From Cepaea nemoralis (taxonomy: Eukaryota > Mollusca > Gastropoda > Stylommatophora > Helicidae), in NCBI GenBank assembly GCA_014155875.1, contig JACEFZ010002067.1:1-64000 (forward strand): a stretch of 64,000 nt of DNA, read 5' to 3'. Positions 47,266 through 59,265 of this stretch are shown in pieces; the first letter of the stretch is position 1; the number at the start of each line of letters is the position of its first letter. The translations under genes were made by a program, and so were the position numbers. Below the pieces are notes generated by a model that searched no databases, was not told where the DNA came from, and saw nothing but the letters and a program-made list of their open reading frames with translations.

Positions 47266-47370
47266 GAATTGAACTGACTACTGCTGATGTATGTATAAAG
47301 TGGGTATATTTATCTGCTAATGTTATCTGAAAGTGTGAAGTCAGTTAGGAATGTCTTAGTTCCTCCTTAG

Positions 47371-48845
47371 TTAGTTAGTTAGTTAGTTAGTCGACAGATC
47401 ATCCTCATTGCACATCGAACCATTCAGTCCATAAGTGCTCGGATCCCCTCCTCAGCAAATCCCGCAGCGTGTAGCGGCTAACGACGCCAGTTCTGTGTTG
47501 GTTTATCAATCGTCTTTGGCTTCCTGCGTAGTGTTCTTGTTTGGCCACCCCTCTTTTAATTTGCTGCTCCCGCAGTCTGGCCATTGTTGTAGATTCACAG
47601 TCATCACTTGGTTCTCGCAAAAGTCTCACTTATCGTAGAGCATTCAGAATGTCAGCCTGGTCCATGGCGCGTCCGCCCTCCACAGTAGCCTCACCTGCGA
47701 GCTTGTCAGCCCGCTCATTTCCTTGTACTCCCGCATGCCCTGGCACGAAGATGAAACTAATCTTTGCCAGCCGAGACCGCTTCAGAGGCAGCAACCATTC
47801 TCTTCGGATCGACCCCTCCTCTATCCTCTTGATCATGTTCATTGAGTCGCTAAGGAAACAAGCCCTAGTGAATGTCTGTGTCTCGAGCCATGTTACTGCT
47901 TTACTTACTGCCATGACTTCCATGGTCAGGCTACTTGTGGTTTCAGTGAAAGCACCAGAGTCCTCCTTCACAATTCTCCCTCCGGCCCGAGCTGTAAAGG
48001 CCCATGAGCTTCTCACATGTCGGACGACCGACCCATCTGTGTAGATGACCGCGTCACCGTCTAGCGAATTCTCGAAAATCAACGCTTGTACTTCAGCCTC
48101 AACAGCAGCCGGATTTTCTTGTCTGCATTTTCTATCTAGTTGGATGCAAACTGAAAAGGATGTGCAGAAGTCTGTTGGCATTTGCACCCACTCCTCGCCA
48201 GGTTCTAAGTCCTCAAGTGAACACACCTGTTGAAGAATGTCTTCGGCTTGACCCATCCACGACCGTCCTCTTTTTAACCTGCTGCCCTTCACCTTCCTAA
48301 TTTCACTATGCAGTGGATGTTGTGTGTTTGCGTTAATTCTGAGGTAGGCGCGTGCCCTGCAAACTTGTATTCTCTCTTCAATGGTTGGAAAATCAAGAAG
48401 GTAGCGCATCGCCCTGCATGCTGTATCTCTTGTACATCCAAGAATAATGCGCATAGCTTCATTCTGTATCCTTTCCATCCTTTCTATCTGTTTATGGCTG
48501 AGAGTCAGGATTGCCATTGCATACATACTCCAAAACAGACATGACCAGCCCCTCGTACAGAAGACATAGATGGCGCTGCTCACAGTTTGCTGCCGCCATC
48601 ACCCGCATCGCTGCCAAACCCCGCTTGGCCTTTGTTATCACCTGGTCTATGTGCACATTATAAGCAAGGCTTCGATCAAACCGTATCCCCAGGTAATTCA
48701 TTGCCTGCGTTCTTTCCACCGTCTCTGAACACAGCATTACAGTTGGTGTTGGATTGTTGACAATATGATTATTCAACGAGAACCAAGTCACTGTTGCCTT
48801 TGTTGGGTTGACCATTGCCCCAGCTTCATCACACCAAGTACTTCC
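47371..48845 (-). pseudogene. RNase H-bearing (I-type) LINE, copy 2: RT end, RNase H, tail
   Basis: The minus-strand frame starts in the palm/thumb of the reverse transcriptase (GAMVNPTKATVTWFSL, YLGIRFDRSL), then a frameshift near 48520 and RIQNEAMRIILGC. RNase H follows with all four catalytic-type acids visible: YTDGS, TMEVMA, LSDS and the last D in GHAGVQGNERADKLAG. A second shift near 47630 precedes the basic tail (RDLLRRGSEHLWTEW). The 3' end has a short hairpin region and (CTAA)n tail (TTAG on plus at 47366-47392). It is close to copy 1 at 449-972. The endonuclease and most of the RT are absent, consistent with 5' truncation. Confidence 0.9.
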
Positions 48846-49339
48846 TCCTTACAGTGTTTTAATTATAATTATTAATATCTGTAAACATTATCCCTAGTTC
48901 TTGAATTCTAAGACTATCTTGATGTTGCGGAAATATGTCAAGTGGATCTGGCCATCTGCTAAATGTGTCTCTGGTTCTCTGGCACGTGGTCATCAGGTGT
49001 TTGTTTTAATGTATCCACTTCGTCTTTCACTTACTGTAAAAGTAAGCCCGCCACAGGTGCGGGTACTTGAATTCTAGAGCTATCTTAACTCGGCGTTGCT
49101 GAAACGTGCTTGAAGTGGGCCAAGTCGTATGCTAATTTTACCTTTGATGTGCAGTCAAGTGTCCTGACAAAATTGTTTCGCCTAACGGGTAGCGTTATGT
49201 CCACCCTCACGTCACGTTTTAACTCCTTTACGCTGTCGGCCACTTATTAAGAAGGTAAAGCACGATTTACATACCCACCGTGTTCAACCTATCATAATTC
49301 GCATTCTGTGGTGGTATTATTGACATGTATGGATATATA
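48846..49339. repeat. Two diverged units of about 170 bp
   Basis: TTGAATTCTA.GACTATCTT..G.CGTTGC.GAAA..TG..AAGTGG occurs near 48900 and 49068. No gene is recognised in the rest. Confidence 0.55.
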
Positions 49340-49665
49340 ATACATATATTATGTGTGTCCACGAAAATACCAATGAGCAAGTCCTTCAAGAAACAAATGT
49401 AGATCGTAAACTGATTAGAGACATTAGACGTAGACAATCAAATTTTTTGGGGCATGTTATGGAAAAAAAATTACTTGGAGAACTTGGTGACAACTGGCAA
49501 GATCGAAGACAAGAGACCAAGGGGGAGACCGAGAAGTAAATACCTTGATGGCTTGGCCACGTGGCATAGTCGAGACAGGAACACGGAGCTGACGACGCTG
49601 GTGATCGAGTGAGATGGCAAAACATAACCGCCCACGCTTATCGGCATGGCACATGATGGATAGAT
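49340..49665 (+). pseudogene. RTE-like LINE C-terminal fragment
   Basis: Broken plus-strand frames read FWGMLW, LVTTGKIEDKRPRGRPRSKYLDGLA, then RHG-like and AHAYRHGT-like ends. TTGKIE.KR.RGR.R.KYLDGL is the usual end of RTE-type reverse transcriptase ORFs. Several shifts make it dead. It is followed at 49735 by a second fragment of the same kind. Confidence 0.8.
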
Positions 49666-49734
49666 GGTGTCCACAAACATACTTGCTTTTATACTAGAAT
49701 ATATTCTCAAGTCATCGTATTTTTTCACCATGTA

Positions 49735-50060
<326 letters not shown>

Positions 50061-50152
50061 ATGATGATGATGATGATAATGATGATGACGATGATGATTA
50101 TGATGATGATGATGATAATGATGATGATAATGATGATGATAAAGATGATGAC

Positions 50153-50227
<75 letters not shown>

Positions 50228-50228
50228 C

Positions 50229-50260
<32 letters not shown>

Positions 50261-50288
50261 CATGATGATGATGATGATGATGATGATA
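50061..50288. repeat. (ATG)n microsatellite, LINE tail
   Basis: About 225 bp of ATG repeats with rare interruptions directly after the stop codon of the RTE-like fragment. It probably grew from its 3' tail. Met-only and Ile-only ORFs are artefacts. Confidence 0.95.
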
Positions 50289-50329
50289 TTCTCAAGTACA
50301 TCCTTTCATAGATAATGCACTGATACATG

Positions 50330-50545
50330 CATGCGAAAAACCGTAAACCCACGCATGCCGCAAGCAAAACATATACCCAAACATGTGCGCGTACACGCAT
50401 ACACTCACACACACGCAGGAGTTCGCGAACACACGCACACACATACACACGGACAGAGGTAGACATATTGAGAGACACGAATGCAGACATATGCACGCAC
50501 TCAAGACAGACAGGCATGCAGACAGTCACACAGACAACATCATAA
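50330..50545. repeat. CA/CACG-rich low-complexity stretch
   Basis: ACACACGCA and ACACACATACAC runs without clear unit structure. ORFs on both strands here are low-complexity. Confidence 0.7.
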
Positions 50546-50779
50546 AAAGCTTAAGGGATTCAGTGCCAAGCAAAAGTAGGTTTAGACCAAACTTGGTATA
50601 CAATCAAATAAACACGTATTGTAATGTAAATTTCCGTTCACTGAGTGTTGAAATTGTGGAAATAACACGAAAATAAAATGACACAATAACCTCAGTACTG
50701 TTGTATATTATCCTTCTGCCAAATGGGAGGTCACATTAGGCGATATATCATCCGTCGGTACTGAATCAGATAACAAATA

Positions 50780-50936
50780 CAGGGTGTGTTTTTAATGACT
50801 GTGCAGTGTTTGAAAATATTGCCGTTCCAAGTTTTGTATTCACCATCTGTAAAGTTCATGCAATATAATAGGTAATATGGAAAACTTAGGCCGGCAATAT
50901 TTCCAAACACTGCACGGTCATTAAAAATACACCCTA
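50780..50936. mobile_element. Short MITE with TA duplication
   Basis: Inverted ends of about 45 bp (CAGGGTGTGTTTTTAATGAC... and ...GGTCATTAAAAATACACCCTA) flank about 65 bp. TA lies on each side (50778-50779 and 50937-50938). CAGGGTG ends with a TA target fit a Tc1/mariner-type MITE. Confidence 0.82.
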
Positions 50937-50938
50937 TA

Positions 50939-51400
50939 TTTAAAGCATATGAAGTCTGTAACAAGAAAGAGCTACTTCTCACATCTGTGGAGAGACATAT
51001 TAAGATGCCATCAGGATTTATGATCTGGTTGGGGTTGAGCCTGGGTCGGGAAAATTGTTTGCGACAGCTTTAGACACATCGTTGTCAATAGATCCTCATC
51101 CTAATGCCCGGATGCATCTTCAGATCGACCGCCCAATAAGAGAGGCTCATCTGGTCTCGGAAACTGAAATACTTGGGGTCATTTTAACGCCTCAGTGACT
51201 TAGCAAGAACATTAATGGAATTTATGTTTCCGGCAAGAAGAGGTGCGTTGCGCATGAACATGCATGAGGCAGTGGAACTGGTAAGAGATCGGGAGTCTTT
51301 CTCTCCGGCTGTGATAACAGTAAAGTTCAGCAAACGACCTCCTTGATGTTAAGATGACAAGCATAATGCACACCATATTGTGGATTAAGAGTCACGTAGT
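50939..51400. other. No clear gene; possible RT scrap
   Basis: A plus-strand frame near 51105-51190 reads EAHLVSETEILGVILTPQ, faintly like the ..YLGVIL.. block of LINE reverse transcriptases. It is too short to call. Confidence 0.25.
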
Positions 51401-51402
51401 TC

Positions 51403-51640
51403 AAAGCGACTGGCCGAGTGGCTAAAATGCCAGATTCTCCTTTGGGAGACCCGGGTTCGAATCCTCGGTAAGGTGTGGGAGTTTTTTTTCTGTCGAGGGC
51501 AAAAAGAAAACTCTAAATTGCACAGTTCGCGGTGACTGCAATAGCCAGGCAGCCTTAATTCATCAGGCTCAAGACACCCCCCCCCCCCCCCACCCCACGA
51601 CATACACCGCAAGGTACTATATTGGCAGTAAATGAAATGA
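51403..51640 (+). mobile_element. tRNA-derived SINE (Leu/Ser-like head)
   Basis: A good A box (ACTGGCCGAGTGGCTAAAATG, 51410) and perfect B box (CCGGGTTCGAATCCTCGG, about 51450) are at tRNA spacing, followed by T8 at 51482, a possible Pol III terminator. The acceptor stem does not close and an unrelated body follows, so SINE is preferred to a true tRNA gene. A C-run lies at 51578-51592. Confidence 0.65.
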
Positions 51641-51800
51641 CAGTGGTTCAAAGGGTGTTGGCTAAAACGAAGCATATGTCCATGTCATTATGATAGAGAA
51701 ATGATGATCTTTAAGCTGTGGGTATTGCTGCCACACATATGGCTGGGTAAAAGTAGTCCCATAGCAAAGAGTGACAATGTAAGCCTTGACATATTCTAGG

Positions 51801-52196
51801 TTTAGCTTAGTTTAGTCGACGGATCAACATCACGGCACACGGGTGTAACCCATAAGCTCTCCGTTCTCCTCCTAACTCAAACCTGAGTCTGGAGAAACTC
51901 AGCTCAGTGCACGAACTCCGTAGCACCGGCGAGGATCCTGAAATACTTTGGGCAGATTTGTAACTCGAAATTTTTCCCGGGCAGCTCCGTTAGGCTACTC
52001 TTTTTCGATTTCCAACTGCCAAGGGAATTTTACGTGAGCAACAATACGCACGGTCGTCCGATCTCACTACCCAGAGACCAGGGGGAAATTTTACTAGAAG
52101 TCAACGAGAAAAAATCCCGGTCCTCACCGGGGCTTGAATCCGGGATCTCCAGCACTCGAGGCGGACACAATACCTCGAGACCACGCAGCCCCCTAT
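51801..52196 (-). mobile_element. tRNA-derived SINE, family B, copy 2
   Basis: Flanked by perfect 10-bp repeats ATATTCTAGG (51791-51800 and 52197-52206). The minus strand gives the tRNA-like head (GGGGGCTGCGTGGTCTCGAG, B box GGATTCAAGCCCC), the same body as 4992-5400, and the 3' end GAGC.TTATGGG...GTGTGCCGTGATGTTGATCC, GTCGAC and a TAAAC-type tail. The GTCGAC just before the tail is also present in the RNase H LINE and is lost in copy 1. Confidence 0.92.
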
Positions 52197-52206
52197 ATAT
52201 TCTAGG

Positions 52207-53490
52207 CTGCTTTGTATGAGGTGGGATGGCTAGTTCCCTTTGTCGTACCTTTTCCTTTTCTGAAAATTCTTTAAAATGTCTGGCACCCATGTTTATGAAG
52301 CTCAATCAACCACAGAGCCGTATTGGCCGTGATAAAAAATCTTTCCGTGTTGAGAATTGAACGTGGGACACTACCCACTAAGTAAACATGGCTCCGTAGC
52401 TCATATAAATTACTTGGATGTCCTTTTCATGATATCCGTTATAGTTTGTAATTTACTAGGCAATTTTATGTGCAGTAGTTTATTATTCCTTTCTGAACCA
52501 CCAATGCGTCATACCATAGAAATCAACACAAAGCCACCTGCTTCCGAATCTCCCGCGGCTAACGTCGAAGCCTCGGCTCATATGAAAGAGTTAACACGAG
52601 AACTACTCTCTGCAAGAATATCAACAACTAAGTAAAGCGCCAGATAATGGGTTTCAAGAAAATAAACCACTTCTCGTTTACTTGATTCACCACTTGATTC
52701 TGTCAGCGTTTCGTCGTTAACAACCGCAACTTCTCTCTGTCTGCGTGACTATTTTCAAAGGTAAGAACAAGAAAGAGAACTGGATACCTTATCTTAAAAG
52801 GCTGAAACGTAACGTATATTAAATCTCTGCGTGTCTATTAAACAGGCACAGTATCAAAAATTACATGGCACTTATCTGAGAAAGATTAATTCTTCTCAAA
52901 TCTCCTACAACATGGCTAACAGGTAAAGTGGGCGTGTTTCTACGCGATGTGTGGTATTCAGGGTAATCTCACACGATTAGAAACGCCATCATCATATGAC
53001 AAATCCCTTTACTGAAAGTTATATCTCACGTGTTCAGCCTTCTAATAGCCCATGCCGTGTGGCATTGGTGATCATGTCTGTCCACAACTTTCTGTTTCTT
53101 ATGCTACTAATCATTTTTAAGGTCTATGTCCCGGATGCCATAATGTCAAACTTTGAAGTGTTCACCTCGAAAGGTAAACTTGAACAATCGGTGATGAAAC
53201 AGTGAGAAACTGGCGTCACGTGAGATATGGTTTTTGGTGGGCAGAGGAGAATACAAGCGATGATGTAATGACGACTGTGTATGTTAGTGGGTAACTAATT
53301 AAAGCTATAAGGAAACGATAAATGGCATACATGGGGAAAATTAATAGCAGAGATGTCTTAGAAACATTGCCTAAAAACAAATATGAAACAAAAGAAGCAA
53401 AGGGTGACAGAGAAGTGACAGATATATAGGAACGCTGGGGAAAAAAAAACAAATCTGTATATGATAGCATGCTGAACTACAATTCATCAA
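52207..53490. other. No recognised gene
   Basis: Unique-looking sequence. ORFs at 52357-52635 (92 codons) and 52996-53205 (69 codons) have no recognised domains. Each could at most be an exon of an unrecognised gene. Confidence 0.45.
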
Positions 53491-53495
53491 CAATG

Positions 53496-53600
53496 AATAT
53501 TATCGCATCATAACTCACAGCTCAACAACATTGTATATTATCACATCTTAAACCACAATTTAACAACAATGTATATTATCACATCTTAAACCACAGTTCA
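53496..53600 (+). repeat. Short tandem of about 45 bp, 2-3 units
   Basis: CAACA..TGTATATTATCACATC / TTAAACCACA.TT.AA repeats at about 53480, 53520 and 53565. Confidence 0.75.
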
Positions 53601-53624
53601 AGCAAAGACTAACTAAAGTTGTGC

Positions 53625-53868
53625 ATATCCTTTACAGGACGTACCAGTCAACCGCAGCATTTTTTGGCTGTTCAAGATTCCTGGGCAAGTTTAGGTTCAG
53701 TAGTTTTCCATTGCTTTCTGAACGACCAGCACCCATACCATTTCATTAAAAAAAAACAACGTAAGGCGGTCTGCTGCCAAATCGCCCACATCTAAGTTTC
53801 GAACTCGGGTATGCGGGTTTACGAACCGCGCCCGTAACTGCATCGCCACGGAGCTAGCTAATGACTAA
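53625..53868 (-). mobile_element. tRNA-derived SINE, family A, copy 2
   Basis: Minus strand: A-box-like TGGCGATGCAGTTACGG, B box-like GAGTTCGAAAC, the body AAGCAATGGAAAACTACTGAAC, and the 3' end GTCCTGTAAAGGATATGCAC, which has a short TCCTGTAAAGGA hairpin. Matches 58505-58745 throughout. Confidence 0.75.
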
Positions 53869-53869
53869 C

Positions 53870-54505
53870 TACTGAACGCAACATTGCCTATTAAATAACA
53901 AAAGCCAATAAATCCTGGTGTTGAGTGTAAAAAGATAACGCAATTAACGTTTATTTTAATCTATGAAATTGAGAAGGGGAAATAGCCAGAATTCCAAGAT
54001 CACAATCAAAGTGACATTTTCTAACGTGTCCATTTTGGTCAAGCGTGAACGTGTCCTTGTAAAAGTGAACAATTTCACTTCTGGTTGATTTACTCCTAGC
54101 ATGTTGCTTATAAACGCCTACGTGACTTAACTCATATCACCAGGCCAGTGGGTCCTAATTGTGTGCCTCGCCTCGCCGGTGTAAGATACCTGGGTAGTAG
54201 GTGTGGCGGGAGGCTATAAAGGCAATGAAGGGCACACAAATATTTGCAAATAATTAACATGCTTAAAATAACTGTGACTGATATGTTATTTCTTGTACGA
54301 AAGCTCTGTGAATGTTAAGTTAGGTGTGTAAAGTCTATTTAAATATAATGGAATAAATATGATATTATGATTAAATTACTATCTTTATATGCACCTAAAC
54401 ACAGCAACATAGGACATGACTTATTGAATGTGAGTCACGCTTCATCATACAAGCATATTGTTTAAACAGGGTTTAAAATGCAAGTTGATCTACTTCATTG
54501 CACCG
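53870..54505. other. No recognised gene
   Basis: AT-rich sequence without ORFs or repeats I can name. Confidence 0.5.
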
Positions 54506-54514
54506 GGTTTTATC

Positions 54515-54735
54515 CCACACGACTTGGTCTCTTTCGGCAAAACGTCCTGCCGAAAACGTAGCATAAAGCACGACCTTCGTGACTCCAGAATCGACCCCTA
54601 GGTGTCCCGTAACTCCAGAAACGACCCCTAGGTGTCTCCGAGAAAATTACACTCGTGAACCGAACGACGTGGCCCGGAATCGAACCAACAACCTTCAGAA
54701 GGCGTGATAGGTGGCGTAACCACTTGTCAACGGAG
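54515..54735 (-). mobile_element. tRNA-derived SINE, family C
   Basis: Minus strand: A-box-like GACAAGTGGTTACGCCACC, B box TTGGTTCGATTCCGG (near 54670), then a body with a duplicated piece (ACACCTAGGGGTCG at 54591 and 54625) and a TTTTCGGCAGGACGTTTTGC stem. It is unlike families A and B. Confidence 0.6.
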
Positions 54736-55179
54736 TCTCCCAATAGAAGTGGAAACCGTGGCTGAGAGCAGCAACAGGAGAAGAAGGAGAGGAGGAGGTG
54801 AATGAGAGAGGAAACGTGGGGAGCGCAGTAGGAGGAGAGGAGGAGGAGGAGGGAGAAAATCTTCGACGTGTGGTCAGGAAATAAAAAGTTTGAGAGTCCC
54901 TTTCTCGGAGAGATATAATCAGGAGCCAGTGACCAAGATTGCAACTTCCTGTGTAGGCGGACACAATCCAGTATAATTAACTCTAACAATAGAACTGAAA
55001 CAAGTTCTGCTCGAGAGTTTTCTGTGTTTGTGGTCTTAATTAAGTTCACTGTGATCCTCGCCTCAATCTATAAATAACAGTAGCAGGCCGGAAGCCTGGG
55101 TTTGATTCCAACCAGTTATCTTATTGTTGATTAGTTAATTAATGTTTAGGATGTTGACAGGCAATGCATTTATTTATAT

Positions 55180-55445
55180 TCTTCCCTCACTCCCTCCCCG
55201 TCCTTGTCTTCCCACTTTTCTTCTCCCCTTCTTTTCTGTCCCTCCTTTTCTGCCCTCCTTCCTCCCTGTTTCTTACTTTCTTTTTCCTTCCGTCTTCACT
55301 TCCATTCTTCTTTCTTTCTGTTTTCATCCATTCATTCATTCATTCCCCATTCCTTCATTCAATATAATAGCATTTTTCTTTCTTTCTTTCTTTCCGTCTT
55401 GTCATTCCTCCCCCCCTTCCCCCCCCCCCCAGTCTCCCCCCTCTT
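55180..55445. repeat. Pyrimidine-rich tract
   Basis: CT-rich sequence with TTTC and CATT repeats and a C-run at 55421-55430. The long Ser/Phe/Pro ORFs in it are low-complexity. Confidence 0.8.
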
Positions 55446-55454
55446 CCCCCTACC

Positions 55455-58400
55455 ACTCTGCCATGAAGTCCATCTAGCATTCTACCACGTAGTTCATCTA
55501 CCAATCTACCACGTAGTCAATCTACCGATCTACCACGTATTTCATCTACCACATAGTCCAACTACCAATCTACCGCGTAGTTCATCTACCAATCTACCAC
55601 GTAGTTCAATTCAAACTACCACGTATTTCATCCACCACATAGTCCATCTACCAATCTACCACATAGTTCATCTACCAATCTACCACGTAGTTCATCTACC
55701 ACATAGTCCATCCACCAATCTACCATGTAGTCCATCCACCATATAGTCCATCCACCAATCTACCACATAGTCAATCTACCAATCTACCACGTAGTCAATC
55801 TACCAATCTACCACGTAGTTCATCTACCAATCTACCACGTAGTTCATCTACCAATCTACCACGTAGTCAATCTACCAATCTACCACGTAGTTCATCGACC
55901 AATCTACCACGTAGTTCAACTACCAATCTACCACGTAGTTCATCTACCAATCTACCACGTAGTTCATCTACCAATCTACCACGTAGTCAATCTACCAATC
56001 TACCACGTAGTTCAACTACCAATCTACCAATCTACCACGTAGTCAATCTACCAATCTACCACGTAGTTCAACTACCAATCTACCAATCTACCACGTAGTT
56101 CATCGACCAATCTACCACGTAGTTCAACTACCAATCTACCACGTAGTTCATCTACCAATCTACCACGTAGTTCATCTACCAATCTACTACGTAGTTAATC
56201 TACCGATCTACCACGTATTTCATCTACCACATAGTCCAACTACCAATCTACCGCGTAGTTCATCTACCAATCTACCACGTAGTTCAATTCAAACTACCAC
56301 GTATTTCATCCACCACATAGTCCATCTACCAATCTACCACATAGTTCATCTACCAATCTACCACGTAGTTCATCTACCACATAGTCCATCCACCAATCTA
56401 CCATGTAGTCCATCCACCACATAGTCCATCCACCAATCTACCACGTAGTCAATCTACCAATCTACCACGTAGTCAATCTACCAATCTACAACGTAGTTCA
56501 TCTACCAATCTACCACGTAGTTCATCTACCAATCTACCACGTAGTCAATCTACCAATCTACCACGTAGTTCATCGACCAATCTACCAGGTAGTTCAACTA
56601 CCAATCTACCACGTAGTTCATCTACCAATCTACCACGTAGTTCATCTACCAATCTACCACGTAGTCAATCTACCAATCTACCACGTAGTTCAACTACCAA
56701 TCTACCATGTAGTTTATTTACCAATCTACCACGTGGTTCATCTACCAATCTACCACGTAGTTCATCCACCAATCTACCAATCTACCACGTAGTTCATCTA
56801 CCAATCTACCACGTAGTTCATCCACCAATCTACCGCGTAGTTCATCTACTAATCTACCACGTAGTTCAACTACCAATCTATCAATCTACCACGTAGTCAA
56901 TCTACCAATCTACCACGTAGTCAATCTACCAATCTACCGCGTAGTTCATCTACCAATCTACCACGTAGTTCAATTCAAACTACCACGTATTTCATCCACC
57001 ACATAGTCCATCTACCAATCTACCACATAGTTCATCTACCAATCTACCACGTAGTTCATCTACCACATAGTCCATCCACCAATCTACCATGTAGTCCATC
57101 CACCATATAGTCCATCTACCAATCTACCACGTAGTCAATCTACCAATCTACCACGTAGTCAATCTACCAATCTACCACGTAGTTCATCTACCAATCTACC
57201 ACGTAGTTCATCTACCAATCTGCCACGTAGTTCATCTACCAATCTGCCACGTAGTTCAACTACCACATAGTCCATCCATCAATCTACCATGTAGTCCATC
57301 CACCATATAGTCCATCTACCAATTTACCACGTAGTCAATCTACCAATCTACCACATAGTTCATCTACCAATCTACCACGTAGTTCATCTACCAATCTACC
57401 ACGTAGTCAATCTACCAATCTACCACGTAGTTCATCTACCAATCTACCACGTAGTTCATCCACCACATAGTCCATCCACCATATAGTCCACCTACCTATC
57501 TACCACGTAGTCAATCTACCAATCTACCACGTAGTTCATCTACCAATCTACCACGTAGTTCATCCACCACATAGTCCATCCACCAATCTACCATGTAGTC
57601 CATATACCATGTATAGTTCATCTACCAATCTACCACGTAGTTCATCCACCACATAGTCCATCCACCAATCTACCATGTAGTCCATCCACCATATAGTCCA
57701 TCTACCAATCTACCACGTAGTCAATCTACCAATCTACCACGTAGTTCATCTACCAATCTGCCACGTAGTTCATCCACCACATAGTCCATCCACCAATCTA
57801 AAACATAGTCAATCTACCAATCTACCACGTAGTCAATCTACCACGTAGTTCATCCACCACATAGTCCATCCACGATATAGTCCATCTACCAATCTACCAC
57901 GTAGTCAATCTACCAATCTACCACGTAGTTCATCTACCAATCTGCCACGTAGTTCCTCCACCACATAGTCCATCCACCAATCTAAAACATAGTCAATCTA
58001 CCAATCTACCACGTAGTCAATCGACCAATCTACCACGTAGTCAATCTACCACGTAGTTCATCCACCACATAGTCCATCTACCAATCTACCACGTAGTCAA
58101 TATACCAATCTGCCACGTAGTTCATCTACCAATCTGCCACGTAGTCAATCTACCAATCTGCCACGTAGTTCATCTACCAATCTGCCACGTAGTTCAACTA
58201 CCAATCTACCACGTAGTTCATCCACCACACAGACCATCTACCAATCTACCATGTAGTCCATCCACCGTATAGTCCATCTACCAATCTACCACGTAGTCAA
58301 TATACCAATCTGCCACGTAGTTCATCTACCAATCTGCCACGTAGTCAATCTACCAATCTGCCACGTAGTTCATCCTCCAATCTGCCACGTAGTTCAACTA

Positions 58401-58455
58401 CCAATCTACCACGTAGTTCATCCACCACATAGACCATCTACCAATCTACCACGTG
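55455..58455 (+). repeat. 24-bp satellite array with repeating order of about 680 bp
   Basis: About 3.0 kb of CTACCAATCTACCACGTAGT + TCAT units (or TCAA / CCAT variants). Each unit carries CTAC and GTAG in inverted order around CAC. A rare variant block (TACCGCGTAG...CAATTCAAACTACCACGTAT) recurs at 55571, 56249 and 56935. It therefore marks a higher-order unit of 678-686 bp present about three times before the pattern dissolves. Confidence 0.95.
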
Positions 58456-58504
58456 ACGGGGCTAAAAGCAGACACAAGTGGGGCACATGACGCAATTTAA
58501 AAAA

Positions 58505-58745
58505 AAAGTTTTGCGTATCCTTTACAGGACTTAGCTGTCAACAGCAGCATCTTTCATCTGTCTGTTGATCTCTTGGCAAGATTACGCTCAGTAGTTTTCC
58601 ATTGCTTTCTGAGCGGCCGGCTCTGTTATGACGCAAGTCACCAGCGGGGGTCGAACCGCTGCCAGCTCTCGCCCGCTTACGAGACTCTGCGTGATAAACG
58701 GGATTACGGAGAAAGTGTTGTAACCCCTCGGCCAGAGAGACCGGC
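58505..58745 (-). mobile_element. tRNA-derived SINE, family A, copy 3 (best preserved)
   Basis: Minus strand: A box CTGGCCGAGGGGTTACAAC, B box GCGGTTCGACCCCCGC, body AAGCAATGGAAAACTACTGA and CTTGCCAAGAGATCAAC, 3' end GTCCTGTAAAGGATACGC, and an A/T-rich tail. Of the three copies this one has the cleanest Pol III boxes. Confidence 0.85.
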
Positions 58746-58827
58746 TGACGAAATTTAGTGACCAGGAAATTAGTTTATGGCGTACTGCGCTACTGCTACG
58801 AAAGGCTTTCATTGTGCCTGTGAGCCC

Positions 58828-58837
58828 TATATAAAAG
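58828..58837 (+). promoter_or_regulatory. Candidate TATA box
   Basis: TATATAAAAG in a GC-balanced context lies about 80 bp upstream of the ATG at 58907. A start of transcription near 58860 would give a short leader. Confidence 0.4.
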
Positions 58838-58906
58838 ACTTGGGGACTCAGGCGACACCATATCGGTTGACCTAGTAATTGACAACACACGACAGGTGTC
58901 TAGCAA

Positions 58907-59012
58907 ATGGAGAGTACGTCTATCGGCCAGCTAGAGGTAAACTTGAAAGAGGGTCTCAATCTAGTGATTATAGTACGTGATGGATTTCGCAGTTTGTGGA
59001 TTATGGACTATC
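58907..59012 (+). CDS. Candidate first coding exon of an unrecognised host gene
   Basis: The ATG at 58907 follows a TATA-like box at 58828. The frame (MESTSIGQLEVNLKEGL...) runs to 59012, where a consensus donor GTAAGT begins at 59013. The frame would go on to a stop at 59102 if not spliced. The peptide has no motif I recognise, and no second exon is evident before the LINE remnants at 59.27 kb. This rests only on the spacing of promoter, ATG and donor and could be chance. Confidence 0.3.
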
Positions 59013-59265
59013 GTAAGTACTTCTTTTATCTTCAGTTAACCGGGACAATGAATAGTGACAGAAACGGGAGTATAAAGAGGGAAAGTGCTGAATGGGATGG
59101 ATGAAAGACGATCAGCTGTCGAACACTTTAAGAAGACAGATGAAAGAAGGCAGACTGTTTGTAAATCTTATGGAAAGGTGTGATTTTGGTCGGTTGCCCG
59201 TAAATCCTCTGGAAAGGTGTGATTTTGCTCGGTTGTCTGTAAATCCTCAATAACACTAATGTTGC

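Noticed and set aside
51403..51482. Functional tRNA-Leu or tRNA-Ser gene
   Set aside because: The A and B boxes are good but the acceptor stem does not pair and no proper anticodon stem is evident; a SINE body follows.
55142..55746. Ser/Phe/Pro-rich ORFs of 111 and 180 codons
   Set aside because: Low-complexity pyrimidine tract and the start of the 24-bp satellite.
55455..58455. CRISPR array
   Set aside because: Units are contiguous with no unique spacers, the context is a eukaryotic satellite, and no cas-like genes are present.
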